Origin: an uncultured Acidimicrobiia bacterium
GTDB lineage: Bacteria; Actinomycetota; Acidimicrobiia; Spongiisociales; Spongiisociaceae
Direction of reading: 5' to 3'
DNA length: 64,000 nt
Assembly: GCA_958295745.1 (NCBI GenBank)
Contig: OY282370.1
Coordinates: forward strand, 2,144,548-2,208,547
The translations under genes and the position numbers were made by a program. Positions 1-10,091 of the stretch are shown one piece after another (position 1 is the first letter of the stretch; every line of letters starts with the position of its first letter). The notes beneath the pieces were generated by a model. The model had not been told where the DNA came from. It made no database searches and was given only the letters and a program-made list of their open reading frames with translations.

Positions 1-2976
1 CGCGAGGAGCTGGTGACCGCGCTGAGGACCACCATCGGGCCCGAGTCCAACCTGTTCGGCCTCGGTCCCGACTCGTGCCGCTTGATCGAGATGGACAGCC
101 CCGTCATAGACAACCGCGAGCTGGAGAGCCTGCTCCGGATGCACGAGTCGCCGCGGGTGGGCGGGGCGGCGGCGGTGGTGCCGGGGCACTTCCCCCCCGA
201 GGGCGGGGGCGAAGCCCTGCGGGAGTCGATCGAGGCGGTATGCGCCAGGGTGGACGAGCTGATCGAGGAGGGTGTATGGGCCGTGGTCCTATCCGACCGC
301 GGCGTGGACCGGAACCGGGTCCCGATCCCGTCCCTGCTCCTGACCGCCGCCGTGCACCATCATCTGCTCCGCACCAAGAACCGCACCCGGGTGGGCCTGA
401 TCGTGGAGACCGGAGACGCCCGGGAGGTACATCACCTCTGCCTGTTGCTGGGCTACGGCGCCACGGCCGTCAACCCCTACATGGCCTTCGACGCCATCGA
501 CCACCTGATAGACGAGCGGCTCCACGGTCTGGAGAACACGGGCCGCGAGAAGGCGCACGCCAACTACATCAAAGCGGCCGACAAGGGCATCCTGAAGGTG
601 ATGTCCAAGATGGGCATCTCCACCGTCGCCTCCTACATCGGCGCCCAGATCTTCGAGGCGGTGGGGATCGGGTCCGAGATGATCGACCGCTACTTCACCG
701 GGACGGGCAGCCAGATCGGAGGGGTGGGTCTCGATGTGATCGCGGCGGAGGCGGTCGGACGTCATCGGATGGCCTTCTCTGACAATCCCGGTGAGCTGGC
801 CCATCGGGACCTGGACGGGGGCGGCGAGTATCAGTGGCGGAGGGAAGGCGAACATCATCTGTTCAACCCTATGACGGTGTTCAAGCTCCAGCACTCCGCC
901 CGGGAGGGCCGTTACGAGATATTCAACGAGTACACCGAGCTGGTGAACGAGCAGTCGGAGCGGCTGGGCACCCTCCGGGGAATGTTCCGTCTGAAGACCG
1001 AGGAACGCACCCCGGTCCCGATCGAAGAGGTCGAGCCCGCCTCCGAGATCGTGAAACGGTTCAGCACAGGGGCCATGTCCTACGGTTCGATATCCAAAGA
1101 AGCGCACGAGACCCTGGCCGTCGCCATGAACCGGATCGGCGGCAAGTCGAACTCGGGGGAGGGGGGCGAGGATGCGGACCGCAACATGCCCGATCCGAAC
1201 GGCGACTCCCGTCGGAGCGTCGTCAGGCAGGTGGCTTCGGGGAGGTTCGGGGTCACCTCCGAGTACCTGGTCTACGCCGAGGATCTCCAGATCAAGATGG
1301 CCCAGGGGGCCAAACCGGGCGAGGGAGGCCAGCTCCCCGGCTACAAGGTGTATCCCTGGATCGCCGAGACCCGCATGTCCACCCCGGGGGTGGGTCTCAT
1401 ATCGCCCCCGCCGCACCACGACATCTACTCGATCGAGGACATAAAACAGCTGATCCACGATCTCAAGAACTCCAACCCCACGGCCCGTATACATGTGAAG
1501 CTGGTGGCCCAGCCCGGGGTCGGGACGGTGGCCGCCGGGGTGGCCAAGGCCAAGTCCGACGTGGTCCTGATCTCCGGCCACGACGGCGGCACCGGCGCCT
1601 CCCCCCTCACTTCCATCAAGCACGCCGGCGGCCCCTGGGAGATCGGGCTTGCCGAGACCCAGCAGACCCTGCTGCTCAACGACCTGCGGGAACGGACCGT
1701 CGTGCAGGTGGACGGGCAGCTCAAGACCGGCCGCGACGTGATGATCGCCGCCCTGCTGGGGGCGGACGAATTCGGGTTCGCCACCGCCCCGCTGGTCGTC
1801 TCCGGCTGCATAATGATGAGGGTCTGCCATCTGGACACCTGTCCGGTGGGGGTGGCCACCCAGAACCCGGAGCTCCGCAAGAGGTTCAGCGGGAAGGCCC
1901 GTTACATCATCAACTTCATGATGTTCGTCGCCGAACAGGTGCGGGAGCACTTGGCCGAGCTGGGTTTCCGCACTCTGGACGAGGCCATCGGCCAAGCCGA
2001 TCTGCTGGACGCGCAGGAGGCCTTGGATTATTGGAAGGCCGACGGGCTGGACCTGTCGCCGATCTTCTACATGCCGGAGGTTCCTGCGGGCAAGCCCAGG
2101 TGCAATATCGGGAAGCAGGATCATGGACTGGACCACGCCTTGGATCTGACCCTCGTCAAGCTGGCGGAGGAAGCATTGGACGCGGGCACACCCGTGACCC
2201 TGGATATGCCGATCCGGAACGTCAACCGCACGGTGGGGACCATGCTGGGGTTCCACGTGACGCTGAGGCACGGTGCGCACGGGCTGCCGGACGGGACGAT
2301 CACCGTCAACTTCACGGGATCGGCCGGGATGAGCTTCGGCGCCTTCCTGCCCAAGGGGATCACCCTGAACCTGGCCGGGGACGCCAACGACTATGTCGGA
2401 AAGGGTCTGTCCGGCGGCCGGATCGTGGTCAGGCCTCCGCCCGAATGTCCGATCACGGCCGAGGAGAACATCATCGCGGGCAACGTGATCCTCTACGGGG
2501 CCACCTCCGGCGAGATGTTCCTGCGCGGGGTGGTGGGGGAGCGGTTCTGCGTCCGCAATTCGGGGGCGGTGGCGGTGGTCGAAGGGGTCGGTGACCACGG
2601 ATGCGAGTACATGACCGGGGGCCGGGCGGTGATCCTCGGCGGCACCGGACGCAACTTCGCCGCCGGTATGTCCGGGGGCATCGCCTACGTCTACGACCGG
2701 GACGGATCGTTTCCCGACCGGGTCAACATGGAGATGGTGGCGCTCGATCCCCTCACCGACGAGGACCGGCGTTTCCTGCATGAGCGGGTTGCCGCCCACC
2801 ACAGGGAGACCGATTCGGCGGTGGCGGCCCGGTTGCTCGCCCGGTGGGGCGGGGAGGTGGACAGGTTCGTGAAGGTGATGCCTGACGATTACAAGCGGGT
2901 TCTGGATGCAGTCCGACAGGCCGAGCAGGCAGGCGAACCCGTGATGGAAGCGATCATGGCCTCTGCCCATGGGTGA
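1..2976 (+). CDS. gltB: glutamate synthase large subunit, C-terminal two thirds (5' end outside window)
   Basis: The reading frame is open from base 1, so the gene begins upstream; the family is about 1500 residues and the N-terminal glutaminase domain is missing here. The fragment contains the central domain, the FMN-binding synthase barrel ([36 protein letters not shown]) and the C-terminal GXGXG beta-helix. Three cysteines spaced C-x5-C-x4-C, encoded at 1807, 1825 and 1840, match the 3Fe-4S ligands of GltB. The enzyme transfers the glutamine amide to 2-oxoglutarate, giving two glutamates. The stop overlaps the start of gltD by 8 bases, so the subunits are translationally coupled. Confidence 0.97.
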   Translation, partial: REELVTALRTTIGPESNLFGLGPDSCRLIEMDSPVIDNRELESLLRMHESPRVGGAAAVVPGHFPPEGGGEALRESIEAVCARVDELIEEGVWAVVLSDRGVDRNRVPIPSLLLTAAVHHHLLRTKNRTRVGLIVETGDAREVHHLCLLLGYGATAVNPYMAFDAIDHLIDERLHGLENTGREKAHANYIKAADKGILKVMSKMGISTVASYIGAQIFEAVGIGSEMIDRYFTGTGSQIGGVGLDVIAAEAVGRHRMAFSDNPGELAHRDLDGGGEYQWRREGEHHLFNPMTVFKLQHSAREGRYEIFNEYTELVNEQSERLGTLRGMFRLKTEERTPVPIEEVEPASEIVKRFSTGAMSYGSISKEAHETLAVAMNRIGGKSNSGEGGEDADRNMPDPNGDSRRSVVRQVASGRFGVTSEYLVYAEDLQIKMAQGAKPGEGGQLPGYKVYPWIAETRMSTPGVGLISPPPHHDIYSIEDIKQLIHDLKNSNPTARIHVKLVAQPGVGTVAAGVAKAKSDVVLISGHDGGTGASPLTSIKHAGGPWEIGLAETQQTLLLNDLRERTVVQVDGQLKTGRDVMIAALLGADEFGFATAPLVVSGCIMMRVCHLDTCPVGVATQNPELRKRFSGKARYIINFMMFVAEQVREHLAELGFRTLDEAIGQADLLDAQEALDYWKADGLDLSPIFYMPEVPAGKPRCNIGKQDHGLDHALDLTLVKLAEEALDAGTPVTLDMPIRNVNRTVGTMLGFHVTLRHGAHGLPDGTITVNFTGSAGMSFGAFLPKGITLNLAGDANDYVGKGLSGGRIVVRPPPECPITAEENIIAGNVILYGATSGEMFLRGVVGERFCVRNSGAVAVVEGVGDHGCEYMTGGRAVILGGTGRNFAAGMSGGIAYVYDRDGSFPDRVNMEMVALDPLTDEDRRFLHERVAAHHRETDSAVAARLLARWGGEVDRFVKVMPDDYKRVLDAVRQAEQAGEPVMEAIMASAHG

Positions 2977-4432
2977 TCTCTGGGGGTTCCTGGAGCACGG
3001 GCGCCGGACGCCTACCCGCCGCCCGGTGACGGTCCGGATCCGCGACTGGCGCGAGGTCTACGAGGATTTCCCTTCCGAAATCCTGCGCGAGCAGGCATCG
3101 AGATGCATGGACTGCGGAATACCGTTCTGCAATGGAGGATGCCCGCTGGGGAACCTGATTCCCGACTGGAACGATCTCGTGCACCGGGATATGTGGCAGA
3201 GCGCCATCGACCGGCTGCACGCCACCAACAACTTCCCGGAGTTCACCGGCCGTTTGTGTCCGGCGCCGTGCGAGGCCGCTTGTGTGCTGGGCATCAACTC
3301 GGACCCGGTAACCATCAAACAGGTGGAGCTCGAGATCATAGAACGGGCCTGGGGGGAGGGCCGGGTTGCTCCGGTGATCCCGGCCACCGTAACGGGCAGG
3401 CGGGCGGCGGTGGTGGGATCCGGACCCGCCGGACTGGCCGCCGCCCAGCAGCTCACCCGGGCCGGCCATGCGGTGACCGTTTTCGAGCGGGACGACCGCT
3501 GCGGCGGGCTGATGCGCTACGGGATACCCGAGTTCAAGATGGAGAAGCGCTTTCTCGACCGGCGTCTGGAGCAGATGGAACAGGAAGGCACCGAATTCCG
3601 CACCAACGCCGAGGTGGGGGTCGATCCGACCGCCGATCGCCTCAGGGCCGAATTCGACGCCGTGGTGCTGGCGGGAGGAGCCCTGGCCGGCCGCGATCTG
3701 CCGATACCGGGTAGGGAGCTGGACGGAATCCATATGGCGATGGAGTACCTGACCTGGGCTAACCGGGTTCAGGCCGGGGATCTGAACGAGTCTCCGATAT
3801 CGGCTCACGGCAAGCAGGTGATCATCATCGGCGGCGGTGATACGGGGGCCGACTGTCTGGGGACGGCCCACCGGCAGGGCGCGGCTTCGGTCCATCAGTT
3901 CGAGATACTGCCGCGTCCCCCCGACCGGCGGGCCCCCTCTACTCCTTGGCCTACCTGGCCGCTCATGTATCAGGTTTCCGCCGCCCACGAGGAGGGGGGG
4001 GTGCGCGAGTTCGCCATCAACACCGAAGAGTTCGCAGGGGACGGAGAGGGCCGGGTGACCGCCCTGCGAACCTATAGGGTCGAGCAGTCCTTGCGGAACG
4101 GGCGGCTTCACTTCGAGCGGGTCGAAGGCACCGAAGAGGAGTTCCCGGCCGATCTGGTGCTGCTGGCGCTCGGGTTCACCGGACCGGAACGCTCGCCGAT
4201 GCTGGAGCAGCTGGGTGTGGAGATGACACCGAGGGGCAACGTGGCCAGGGACGCCCGCTGGTACACCGGCGTGGAAGGCGTTTTCGTGGCCGGCGATATG
4301 GGGCGGGGTCAGTCGTTGATCGTCTGGGCCATCGCCGAGGGCCGCAGCTGCGCGGCGGCGGTGGACCGTTATCTGATGGGGGACACCATGATGCCTACCC
4401 CGGTGATCCCCACCGACATGCCGTGGCGGTAG
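2969..4432 (+). CDS. gltD: glutamate synthase small subunit
   Basis: This 487-residue protein has the family length and N-terminus ([12 protein letters not shown]). An N-terminal cysteine-rich segment (CMDCGIPFC, then CPAPCEAAC) binds the 4Fe-4S clusters. A first Rossmann motif ([12 protein letters not shown]) binds FAD and a second ([12 protein letters not shown]) binds NADPH. It passes electrons from NADPH to GltB. The ATG at 2969 lies inside the last codons of gltB, typical of the coupled gltBD pair. A closing FAD-contact motif ([18 protein letters not shown]) is intact, so the gene looks complete. Confidence 0.97.
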   Translation: MGDLWGFLEHGRRTPTRRPVTVRIRDWREVYEDFPSEILREQASRCMDCGIPFCNGGCPLGNLIPDWNDLVHRDMWQSAIDRLHATNNFPEFTGRLCPAPCEAACVLGINSDPVTIKQVELEIIERAWGEGRVAPVIPATVTGRRAAVVGSGPAGLAAAQQLTRAGHAVTVFERDDRCGGLMRYGIPEFKMEKRFLDRRLEQMEQEGTEFRTNAEVGVDPTADRLRAEFDAVVLAGGALAGRDLPIPGRELDGIHMAMEYLTWANRVQAGDLNESPISAHGKQVIIIGGGDTGADCLGTAHRQGAASVHQFEILPRPPDRRAPSTPWPTWPLMYQVSAAHEEGGVREFAINTEEFAGDGEGRVTALRTYRVEQSLRNGRLHFERVEGTEEEFPADLVLLALGFTGPERSPMLEQLGVEMTPRGNVARDARWYTGVEGVFVAGDMGRGQSLIVWAIAEGRSCAAAVDRYLMGDTMMPTPVIPTDMPWR

Positions 4433-4510
4433 CCATGATCTTCGTCGACCGAGTGTTTCGGTCGGGGTGGACGGCGGACGCCGATTGCTGTTCCGTGAAG
4501 GCCCGAGGGC

Positions 4511-4519
4511 TGGTATGAT
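4511..4519 (+). promoter_or_regulatory. extended -10 promoter upstream of sufB
   Basis: TGG followed by TATGAT is a TGn-extended -10 element matching TATAAT at five of six positions. A weak -35 (TTCCGT, 4491-4496) lies 17 bases upstream. The predicted start near 4526 coincides with the first base of the long inverted repeat in the leader. This is pattern matching only. Confidence 0.4.
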
Positions 4520-4525
4520 TCAAAT

Positions 4526-4641
4526 CGAACCTTCGACGCGGATTCTTCGACAGATGCCTCTGGGCAGGAGCGAGGAAGCCCGAAGAGCAGAGTCAAGGTA
4601 TGAAGTTGTAGTAGAGGTCGAAGGTTGAGAAAGGGAATACC
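4526..4641 (+). promoter_or_regulatory. foldable 5' leader of sufB
   Basis: The leader is closed by a perfect 10-base inverted repeat: AACCTTCGAC at 4528-4537 and GTCGAAGGTT at 4617-4626. Inside it, TTCTTCG (4543-4549) can pair with CGAAGAG (4581-4587), and smaller stems (CCTC/GAGG or GGC/GCC) fit within that. The right arm of the outer stem ends 15 bases before the ATG, close to the ribosome-binding site (AAAGGGA), so folding could affect translation. I recognise no known riboswitch class; a protein-binding site for a SufR-type repressor is an alternative reading of the repeat. Confidence 0.4.
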
Positions 4642-6057
4642 ATGACCGCTATGGTCGACATAGACCTCGGTGCCTACAGGCTGGGTTGGAGTGACCCCGA
4701 GGACGACTACGTCTTCAAGCCCGAGAAGGGTCTGAACGAGGACATCATCCGCGAGATGTCTCATATAAAGGGAGAACCGCAGTGGATGCTCGACTTCCGG
4801 CTCAAGGCGTATCAGAGGTTCCTGCGCCGGCCCATGCCCACCTGGGGGGGCGGCGGGTTGCTGGACGAGATCGACTTCGACGACATCTACTACTACATCA
4901 AGCCGGCCCAGGAACAGGCCAAGGACTGGGACATGGTTCCCGAGTCCATCAAGGACACCTATGAGAAGCTGGGCATACCCCAGGCGGAGCGCAAGTTCCT
5001 GGCGGGGGTGACCGCCCAGTACGAGTCGGAGGTCGTCTATCACCGGAACCGTGAGGATCTGGAGAGCCTCGGGGTGCTGTTCATGGACATGGACTCGGCG
5101 GTGAGGGATCATCCGGACCTGGTCAGGGAGTATTTCGGTACGGTCATACCGCCCAACGACAACAAGTTCGCCGCCCTCAACTCGTCGGTCTGGTCGGGGG
5201 GCTCCTTCATCTATGTGCCGCCCGGCGTCCATGTGGACCAGCCCCTCCAGGCCTATTTCAGGATCAACTCGGAGAACATGGGCCAGTTCGAGCGTACGTT
5301 GATCATTGTCGACGAGGGGGGCTTCTGCCACTACGTCGAGGGATGCAGCGCTCCTGTCTACTCGACCGACTCGCTGCATTCGGCGGTTGTGGAGATCGTG
5401 GTGAAGCGAGGGGGCCGCTGCCGGTACACGACCATCCAGAACTGGTCCAACAACGTGTACAACCTGGTCACCAAACGGGCCGCCGCCTACGCCGACGCCA
5501 CCATGGAGTGGGTGGACGGGAACCTCGGTTCCAAGCTGACCATGAAATATCCGGCGGTGTGGCTGATGGAACCTGGCGCCCACGGGGAAGTGCTGTCGAT
5601 TGCCTTCGCCGGATCGGGCCAGCATCAGGACACCGGGGCCAAGATGGTGCACGCCGCCCCCGGCACTACCTCCACCATCCTGTCCAAGTCGATCTCGAAG
5701 GGCGGAGGCCGGGCCGGCTACCGGGGGTTGGTGCGTGTCGAGCCGGGCGCCGAGAACGCCAAATCGTTCGTCCGGTGCGACGCTCTGATCTTGGACGACG
5801 ACAGCCGGTCGGACACCTACCCCTACATGGAGATCGAGGAAGCCGATACCGAGATCGGTCATGAGGCCACCGTGTCCAAGGTGGGTGAGGATCAGCTCTT
5901 CTACCTGATGAGCAGAGGCCTCACCGAGGACGAGGCCACCTCGATGGTGGTGGCGGGTTTCATCGAACCCATCGTCAAGGAGCTTCCGATGGAGTACGCG
6001 GTCGAGATGAACCGCCTCATCGAGCTCAACATGGTGGAGGCCGGCGCGGTCGGTTGA
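4642..6057 (+). CDS. sufB: Fe-S cluster assembly scaffold protein SufB
   Basis: The 471-residue product matches full-length SufB, the scaffold subunit of the SufBCD complex on which iron-sulfur clusters are built in the cytoplasm. Recognisable blocks are the N-terminal region ([20 protein letters not shown]), the beta-helix core, and the C-terminal signature with a conserved cysteine ([11 protein letters not shown]), [20 protein letters not shown] and the final GFIEP motif. A GGGA-type ribosome site precedes ATG 4642. Its partners sufD and sufC lie at 10092-12492, separated from sufB by three unrelated genes, which is unusual because suf genes normally form one operon. Confidence 0.96.
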   Translation: MTAMVDIDLGAYRLGWSDPEDDYVFKPEKGLNEDIIREMSHIKGEPQWMLDFRLKAYQRFLRRPMPTWGGGGLLDEIDFDDIYYYIKPAQEQAKDWDMVPESIKDTYEKLGIPQAERKFLAGVTAQYESEVVYHRNREDLESLGVLFMDMDSAVRDHPDLVREYFGTVIPPNDNKFAALNSSVWSGGSFIYVPPGVHVDQPLQAYFRINSENMGQFERTLIIVDEGGFCHYVEGCSAPVYSTDSLHSAVVEIVVKRGGRCRYTTIQNWSNNVYNLVTKRAAAYADATMEWVDGNLGSKLTMKYPAVWLMEPGAHGEVLSIAFAGSGQHQDTGAKMVHAAPGTTSTILSKSISKGGGRAGYRGLVRVEPGAENAKSFVRCDALILDDDSRSDTYPYMEIEEADTEIGHEATVSKVGEDQLFYLMSRGLTEDEATSMVVAGFIEPIVKELPMEYAVEMNRLIELNMVEAGAVG

Positions 6058-6110
6058 CCCCCCCCGATTTCATGGGGCCCCGATCTTCATGGGATTTCGG
6101 GGGATGCAAT
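6058..6110. terminator. likely bidirectional terminator between sufB and the sigma-factor gene
   Basis: CCCCCGA (6061-6067) and TCGGGGG (6097-6103) form an inverted repeat around two near-copies of TTCATGGG. It begins directly after the sufB stop and lies between convergent genes. There is no long T-run, so termination strength is uncertain. Confidence 0.4.
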
Positions 6111-6248
6111 TGATTGGGGCCCCTCATGAACGGCCGGTGGACAGCGGTCAGGGTTGACGTGCGGGCTCGGCGTGCCGACGATCCCGAGTAGATTCCGTCT
6201 TTCGATTCTTCCTCGACCGGTGCGGCGATTCGCCGCCGAGGGGGGCGG

Positions 6249-7184
6249 TCAGATATCCAGCAGGTACCTGAGTTCCAGGGAGAAGGAAGGATGCCGGAGC
6301 TTGGAAAGAGCCCGGTTCTCGATCTGGCGGATGTGTTCGCGGGTAACCCCCATCATCTCGCCGATGCCGGTGAGAGTGTTCGGCTCGTTGCCGTCCAAGC
6401 CGTACCGTCTGACGATTACCGTCCGTTCCTCCTCGTCGAGAATGCTCATCGCATCTTCGATATGCCATCGCCGGAGGACGGTGGCCGTATGGACGAAGGG
6501 ATCGATGGCGGTTTTGTCCTCCACGAAGTCCCCGAGGGTGGCATCTCCGTCCTCCCCTACGGACTTGTCGAGGGAGGCGGTGTTGTTGGGGGCGTCCAGA
6601 GCCGCATGCACCCGTTCGATGTCCAAGCCGCTGGCCTCGGCTATCTCCTCACGGGTAGGGGTCCGTCGGTACTCCTCGGTCAGTGTGTAGTTGGTTTCAT
6701 TGACTGTCCGCACGATGTCCACCATGTGGACCGGGAGGCGGATGGTGCGGGCCTGGTTGCCGAGGCCCCGGGTGATGGCCTGGCGGATCCACCAGGTTGC
6801 GTAGGTGGAGAACTTGAAGCCCTTGCGCCAGTCGAACTTCTCGACAGCCCGGATCAGACCCAGGTTGCCCTCCTGTATGAGGTCTATGAGATCCAGACCT
6901 CGGCCGGCGTAACGTTTGGCGATCGAGATGACCAGGCGGAGGTTCGACTGTATGAAGACCGCCTTGGCTTCCTCACCTTGCCGCACCAGCCGCCGGAGCC
7001 GGATTTCCATGAGCCCGAGATCGCACGACGAGTCCAGCTTTTCCTGGGCCATCACACCTAGCTCCATCGTGCGGGCCAGATCTACCTCGTCTTCGGCTGT
7101 AAGCAGGGAATGTGCGGATACCTTTTCCAGGTACATGCCGACGGTATCGGCGAGAGGCAACACCTCCTGGGCCACGATCGCCAC
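6249..7184 (-). CDS. RNA polymerase sigma-70 family factor (primary-like, group 1/2)
   Basis: This protein of about 311 residues contains a short region 1.2, complete region 2 (SNLRLVISIAKRYAGRGLDL, IQEGNLGLIRAVEKFDW, FSTYATWWIRQAITR), region 3 and region 4 with the helix-turn-helix ending in REHIRQIENRALSKLRHP. It directs RNA polymerase to -10/-35 promoters. It lacks the long acidic N-terminal region 1.1 of large RpoD proteins, so it could be a compact primary factor or a group 2 paralogue. I chose GTG at 7184 because GGAAAGGGG lies about nine bases upstream; the frame is open to a GTG at 7229. It converges on sufB. Confidence 0.93.
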   Translation of the reverse strand: MAIVAQEVLPLADTVGMYLEKVSAHSLLTAEDEVDLARTMELGVMAQEKLDSSCDLGLMEIRLRRLVRQGEEAKAVFIQSNLRLVISIAKRYAGRGLDLIDLIQEGNLGLIRAVEKFDWRKGFKFSTYATWWIRQAITRGLGNQARTIRLPVHMVDIVRTVNETNYTLTEEYRRTPTREEIAEASGLDIERVHAALDAPNNTASLDKSVGEDGDATLGDFVEDKTAIDPFVHTATVLRRWHIEDAMSILDEEERTVIVRRYGLDGNEPNTLTGIGEMMGVTREHIRQIENRALSKLRHPSFSLELRYLLDI

Positions 7185-7568
7185 GCTAATGAGCCCCTTT
7201 CCGAAACCTGACTCAAGGCAAAATATCACTCTGAGCCGGATTTCGCAAAGTGATTTTCTCGTTCTCCGGTCGGCGGGCTCGATCGAAGGTGTCCTGGGAG
7301 ACCGCCGCCGCCCTCGGCTCCGATCATCCCCGGGGCCGGTCGGCGGTGGTGGAAATACTCGTGGGGGGTCTTCTGACCTGGGATTGCCGGTCGTTGTTGT
7401 ATCCTTGGGGCCAGGTCAGGAGGGTTCAACGTAACGTATGGTGGAAGGGCAACAGCGCGGTGGAATGCACGGTGGACGGATCCGGCGATGCATCCGGGCC
7501 GGACCGGTGGGGAACGGCCGTTCATGAACGATCTGGGGTTTGGAAACGTTCGAGCAGACGGGTTGCAG
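7185..7568. other. divergent intergenic region between sigma factor and lipoprotein genes
   Basis: This stretch must hold the promoters of both flanking genes. I see no hexamer pair good enough to call and no repeat shared with other gaps. If the downstream gene uses an earlier in-frame ATG (7488 or 7524), the right end of this stretch is coding. Confidence 0.3.
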
Positions 7569-9182
7569 ATGGATTCTTCGAGCAACAGGCGCCGCCCCCG
7601 GCGTAGAAGGGTTCCGGCCGCCTTCCGGCTGTGGGTCGTTCTGATCGGGGTGGCCGCATCCGGATGTATGGCGCAGGCGGTGGTGGTGGTCGGGGAGGCG
7701 CCCCTCCCGTCGGCGAGCCCCGTTCCCATGGTGAAGCTCCTGGTTACAGATGACGACGGGGTGCCGTTGGACGGCGCCCGGGTGATGACCGGGGATGCCC
7801 GGATAGCCACCGACGATGCCGGTCTGGTCGGCGTCCGCTGGGAAGGAGAGCAGATATCGATCTCCGTAGAGGCAACCGGATTCTTCCCCGGCGCCGTGGC
7901 GGTGGACGAGTTCCAGGAGGAACCTCTGGAGCTGGTGCTTCGCCCTGTGGTGCTGCGCGGCGCGGTGCTGGATGCGGGGGGCTTCGGGTTGCCGGGAGCT
8001 TCAGTCTCCTTGGGGGGCAACGAGGTGGTGACCGACCGTTCGGGCCGGTTCGAGATCAGGCGGGCTGTGGCTGGAACCATCACCGTCAGCCGTCCGGGCT
8101 GGCAGAGCGCGGAGTTCGCATGGGACGGCGAGATGCTGGTCACCGAGATCGAGATACAACCCCGGTTCATCAGAGGATTGCATGTTGCTTTCTCGGCCTT
8201 CATCGACCGTGAAAAGTGGCGGGAACTCTTGACAGTCGCCGAGGAGACGGTCGTGAACGCCCTGGTGATCGACGCCAAAGACGAGTCAGGCCGGGTGTTC
8301 TACGAGACCGGAGTGGGTTTGGCCAACCGGATCGGTGCGGTCGATCCGTTGTTCGACATGGACCGGGTGGTAACCGAAATGGACAGTCGGGGCCTCTACA
8401 AGATCGCCCGCGTCGTGGCCTTCCAGGACCCCATAGCCGCCCGGGCCGAGGTCGATATGGCAGTCTTCGACACCGCCACCGGAGAACCCTTCCGCAAGGG
8501 CAACCAATATTTCCTCGATCCTACCGACCGCCGCGCCCGGGCCTACGCGCTCGATCTGGCCGAAGAGGTATGCGGTGCGGGTTTCGACGAGGTGCAATTC
8601 GACTACGTGCGGTTCCCCGACGGCTATCCGGATTCCGCCGTTTTCGACCTGGGGGATACCGAGGAGGTGCGGGTCCAGGCCATCGCCGGTTTCCTGCAGG
8701 AAGCCGCCGACCGCCTGCATCCGCTCGGATGCGTGGTGGCCGCCGACATCTTCGGCTTCATCACCTCGGTAGTCGGCGATGGCGGGATAGGCCAAGAGAT
8801 TGGCGCTTTGTCCACGTCGGTCGATGTCCTATCGCCGATGGTGTACCCCAGCCACTACTCGAAGGGTTGGTTCGGGTTCGACAAACCCAACGACCACCCC
8901 GGTGCGGTGGTCGGCCAAGCCCTCGACGCCGGGTTGGAGCGGCTAGAAGGTCCCGCCGTCGTGCGGCCCTGGCTGCAGGACTTCTACTACGACCCGTCGC
9001 AGGTGAGAGAGGAGATCGAGGCGGCGGAAGCCCGGTCGCTGGGGTGGATGCTGTGGAACGCCAGGAGTCGTTTCCAGACGGATGCCCTGGACGCCGCCCG
9101 CCCGATCTCCGACGCGCCGACCGGGGAAGGCAACGCCGGGACCGCCGCAGGACCGGACTCACCGGACCCCTCCGGGCAATGA
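7569..9182 (+). CDS. lipoprotein with carboxypeptidase-regulatory-like domains and DUF4015 glycoside-hydrolase-like barrel
   Basis: From ATG 7569 the N-terminus is arginine-rich, followed by a hydrophobic stretch and a lipobox (AASGC), so the protein is probably exported and lipid-anchored. Next come beta-rich segments resembling carboxypeptidase-regulatory-like (Ig-fold) repeats (LLVTDDDGVPLDGARVMT; GAVLDAGGFGLPGASVSLGG). The C-terminal half resembles DUF4015: RGLHVAFSAFIDREKWREL, VNALVIDAKDESGRV, DEVQFDYVRFPDGYP, LSPMVYPSHYSKGW. That family has a TIM-barrel fold like glycoside hydrolases; its substrate is not established. Earlier in-frame ATGs (7488, 7524) would put an atypical extension before the signal peptide. 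The stop overlaps the next start as ATGA. Confidence 0.8.
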   Translation: MDSSSNRRRPRRRRVPAAFRLWVVLIGVAASGCMAQAVVVVGEAPLPSASPVPMVKLLVTDDDGVPLDGARVMTGDARIATDDAGLVGVRWEGEQISISVEATGFFPGAVAVDEFQEEPLELVLRPVVLRGAVLDAGGFGLPGASVSLGGNEVVTDRSGRFEIRRAVAGTITVSRPGWQSAEFAWDGEMLVTEIEIQPRFIRGLHVAFSAFIDREKWRELLTVAEETVVNALVIDAKDESGRVFYETGVGLANRIGAVDPLFDMDRVVTEMDSRGLYKIARVVAFQDPIAARAEVDMAVFDTATGEPFRKGNQYFLDPTDRRARAYALDLAEEVCGAGFDEVQFDYVRFPDGYPDSAVFDLGDTEEVRVQAIAGFLQEAADRLHPLGCVVAADIFGFITSVVGDGGIGQEIGALSTSVDVLSPMVYPSHYSKGWFGFDKPNDHPGAVVGQALDAGLERLEGPAVVRPWLQDFYYDPSQVREEIEAAEARSLGWMLWNARSRFQTDALDAARPISDAPTGEGNAGTAAGPDSPDPSGQ

Positions 9183-9949
9183 ACAGCATCGCGGGCGCCG
9201 CACCCGATCGTCACGGCGGGGAGGGTCGGTCGACGGCCGGCGCCCATGGAGAAGACCGAAAAGACGAGGCTTTCCGCCTGCTCCAGGAATCGCTGGTCGA
9301 ATGCCGGAGATGCCCGCGGCTGGTCGCCTGGCTCGAACAGGTGGCCGCAAACAAGCGCGCTTCCTACGCCGATCAGGAATACTGGGCCCGTCCGGTCCCT
9401 ATGCTCGGTTCCCGCACCGCCCGGCTGTTGATCGTCGGACTGGCGCCCGGCGCCCACGGATCCAACCGTACCGGCCGTATGTTCACGGGTGACCGCTCCG
9501 GCGAGTGGCTGTTCCGGGCCATGTATCGGGCCGGTTTCGCCAACCAGCCCGCAGCTGTGAGCCGGGATGACGGATTCGAGCTGCGAGACGCCGCCATAAC
9601 CGCCATCGTCAGGTGCGCGCCGCCCGCCAACCGCCCCACCCCCGGGGAGCGGGACGCCTGCTCAGGATGGCTGGAACGCGAGCTCGACCTGTGCGATCGG
9701 GTGCGGGTGGTACTGGCCTTGGGCGGCATGGCTTTCGACCAGACCCTGCGGCTGGGTAGGCGGCGGGGTTGGGAGGTCCCCCGCCCCAAGCCCCGGTTCG
9801 CGCACGGGGTAGAGGTAGGGTTGGGCGCCGACGCCCCCGTTCTGGTCGGCAGCTACCATCCATCCCAGCAGAACACCTTCACCGGACGGCTCACCGAGGA
9901 GATGCTGGACGGCGTGTTCGCCAGGGTCTCCCGTCTCATAGGGGGCTGA
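9179..9949 (+). CDS. uracil-DNA glycosylase, family 5 (UdgB-like)
   Basis: This 256-residue DNA repair enzyme would excise uracil, and in this family other deaminated bases, from DNA. Motif 1 (GLAPGAHGSNRTGRMFTGD) and the late motif (SYHPSQQNTFTGRL) are diagnostic for family 5. Cysteines in VECRRCPRL, VRCAPPANRP and the following DACSGW segment fit the family's 4Fe-4S cluster. The start ATG at 9179 shares bases with the previous stop. The reading frame is open far upstream as a shadow of the lipoprotein gene; the family-like sequence only begins after this ATG. It may depend on SUF for its cluster. Confidence 0.9.
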   Translation: MNSIAGAAPDRHGGEGRSTAGAHGEDRKDEAFRLLQESLVECRRCPRLVAWLEQVAANKRASYADQEYWARPVPMLGSRTARLLIVGLAPGAHGSNRTGRMFTGDRSGEWLFRAMYRAGFANQPAAVSRDDGFELRDAAITAIVRCAPPANRPTPGERDACSGWLERELDLCDRVRVVLALGGMAFDQTLRLGRRRGWEVPRPKPRFAHGVEVGLGADAPVLVGSYHPSQQNTFTGRLTEEMLDGVFARVSRLIGG

Positions 9950-10091
9950 TCCCCGCCCTCGTGCCTTCCAAGGCCGCCCCCGACACGCCGGCGTAGGTCA
10001 GGGATGCCATGTGGACGCAGGAGTGGAGGACTGCTGATACCATCGGCGGCCCGTCTACCATCCGTTCCCCGTCCCTTTGGAGGATGAGTCC

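Noticed and set aside
289-2970. 893-codon open frame on the minus strand opposite gltB
   Set aside because: It is the antisense shadow of a highly conserved gene; long antisense frames are normal in high-GC DNA and its product has no family motifs.
8216-9178. N-terminal extension of the uracil-DNA glycosylase frame
   Set aside because: The extension is an Arg/Gly/Pro-rich shadow of the lipoprotein gene in another frame; family sequence begins only after ATG 9179.
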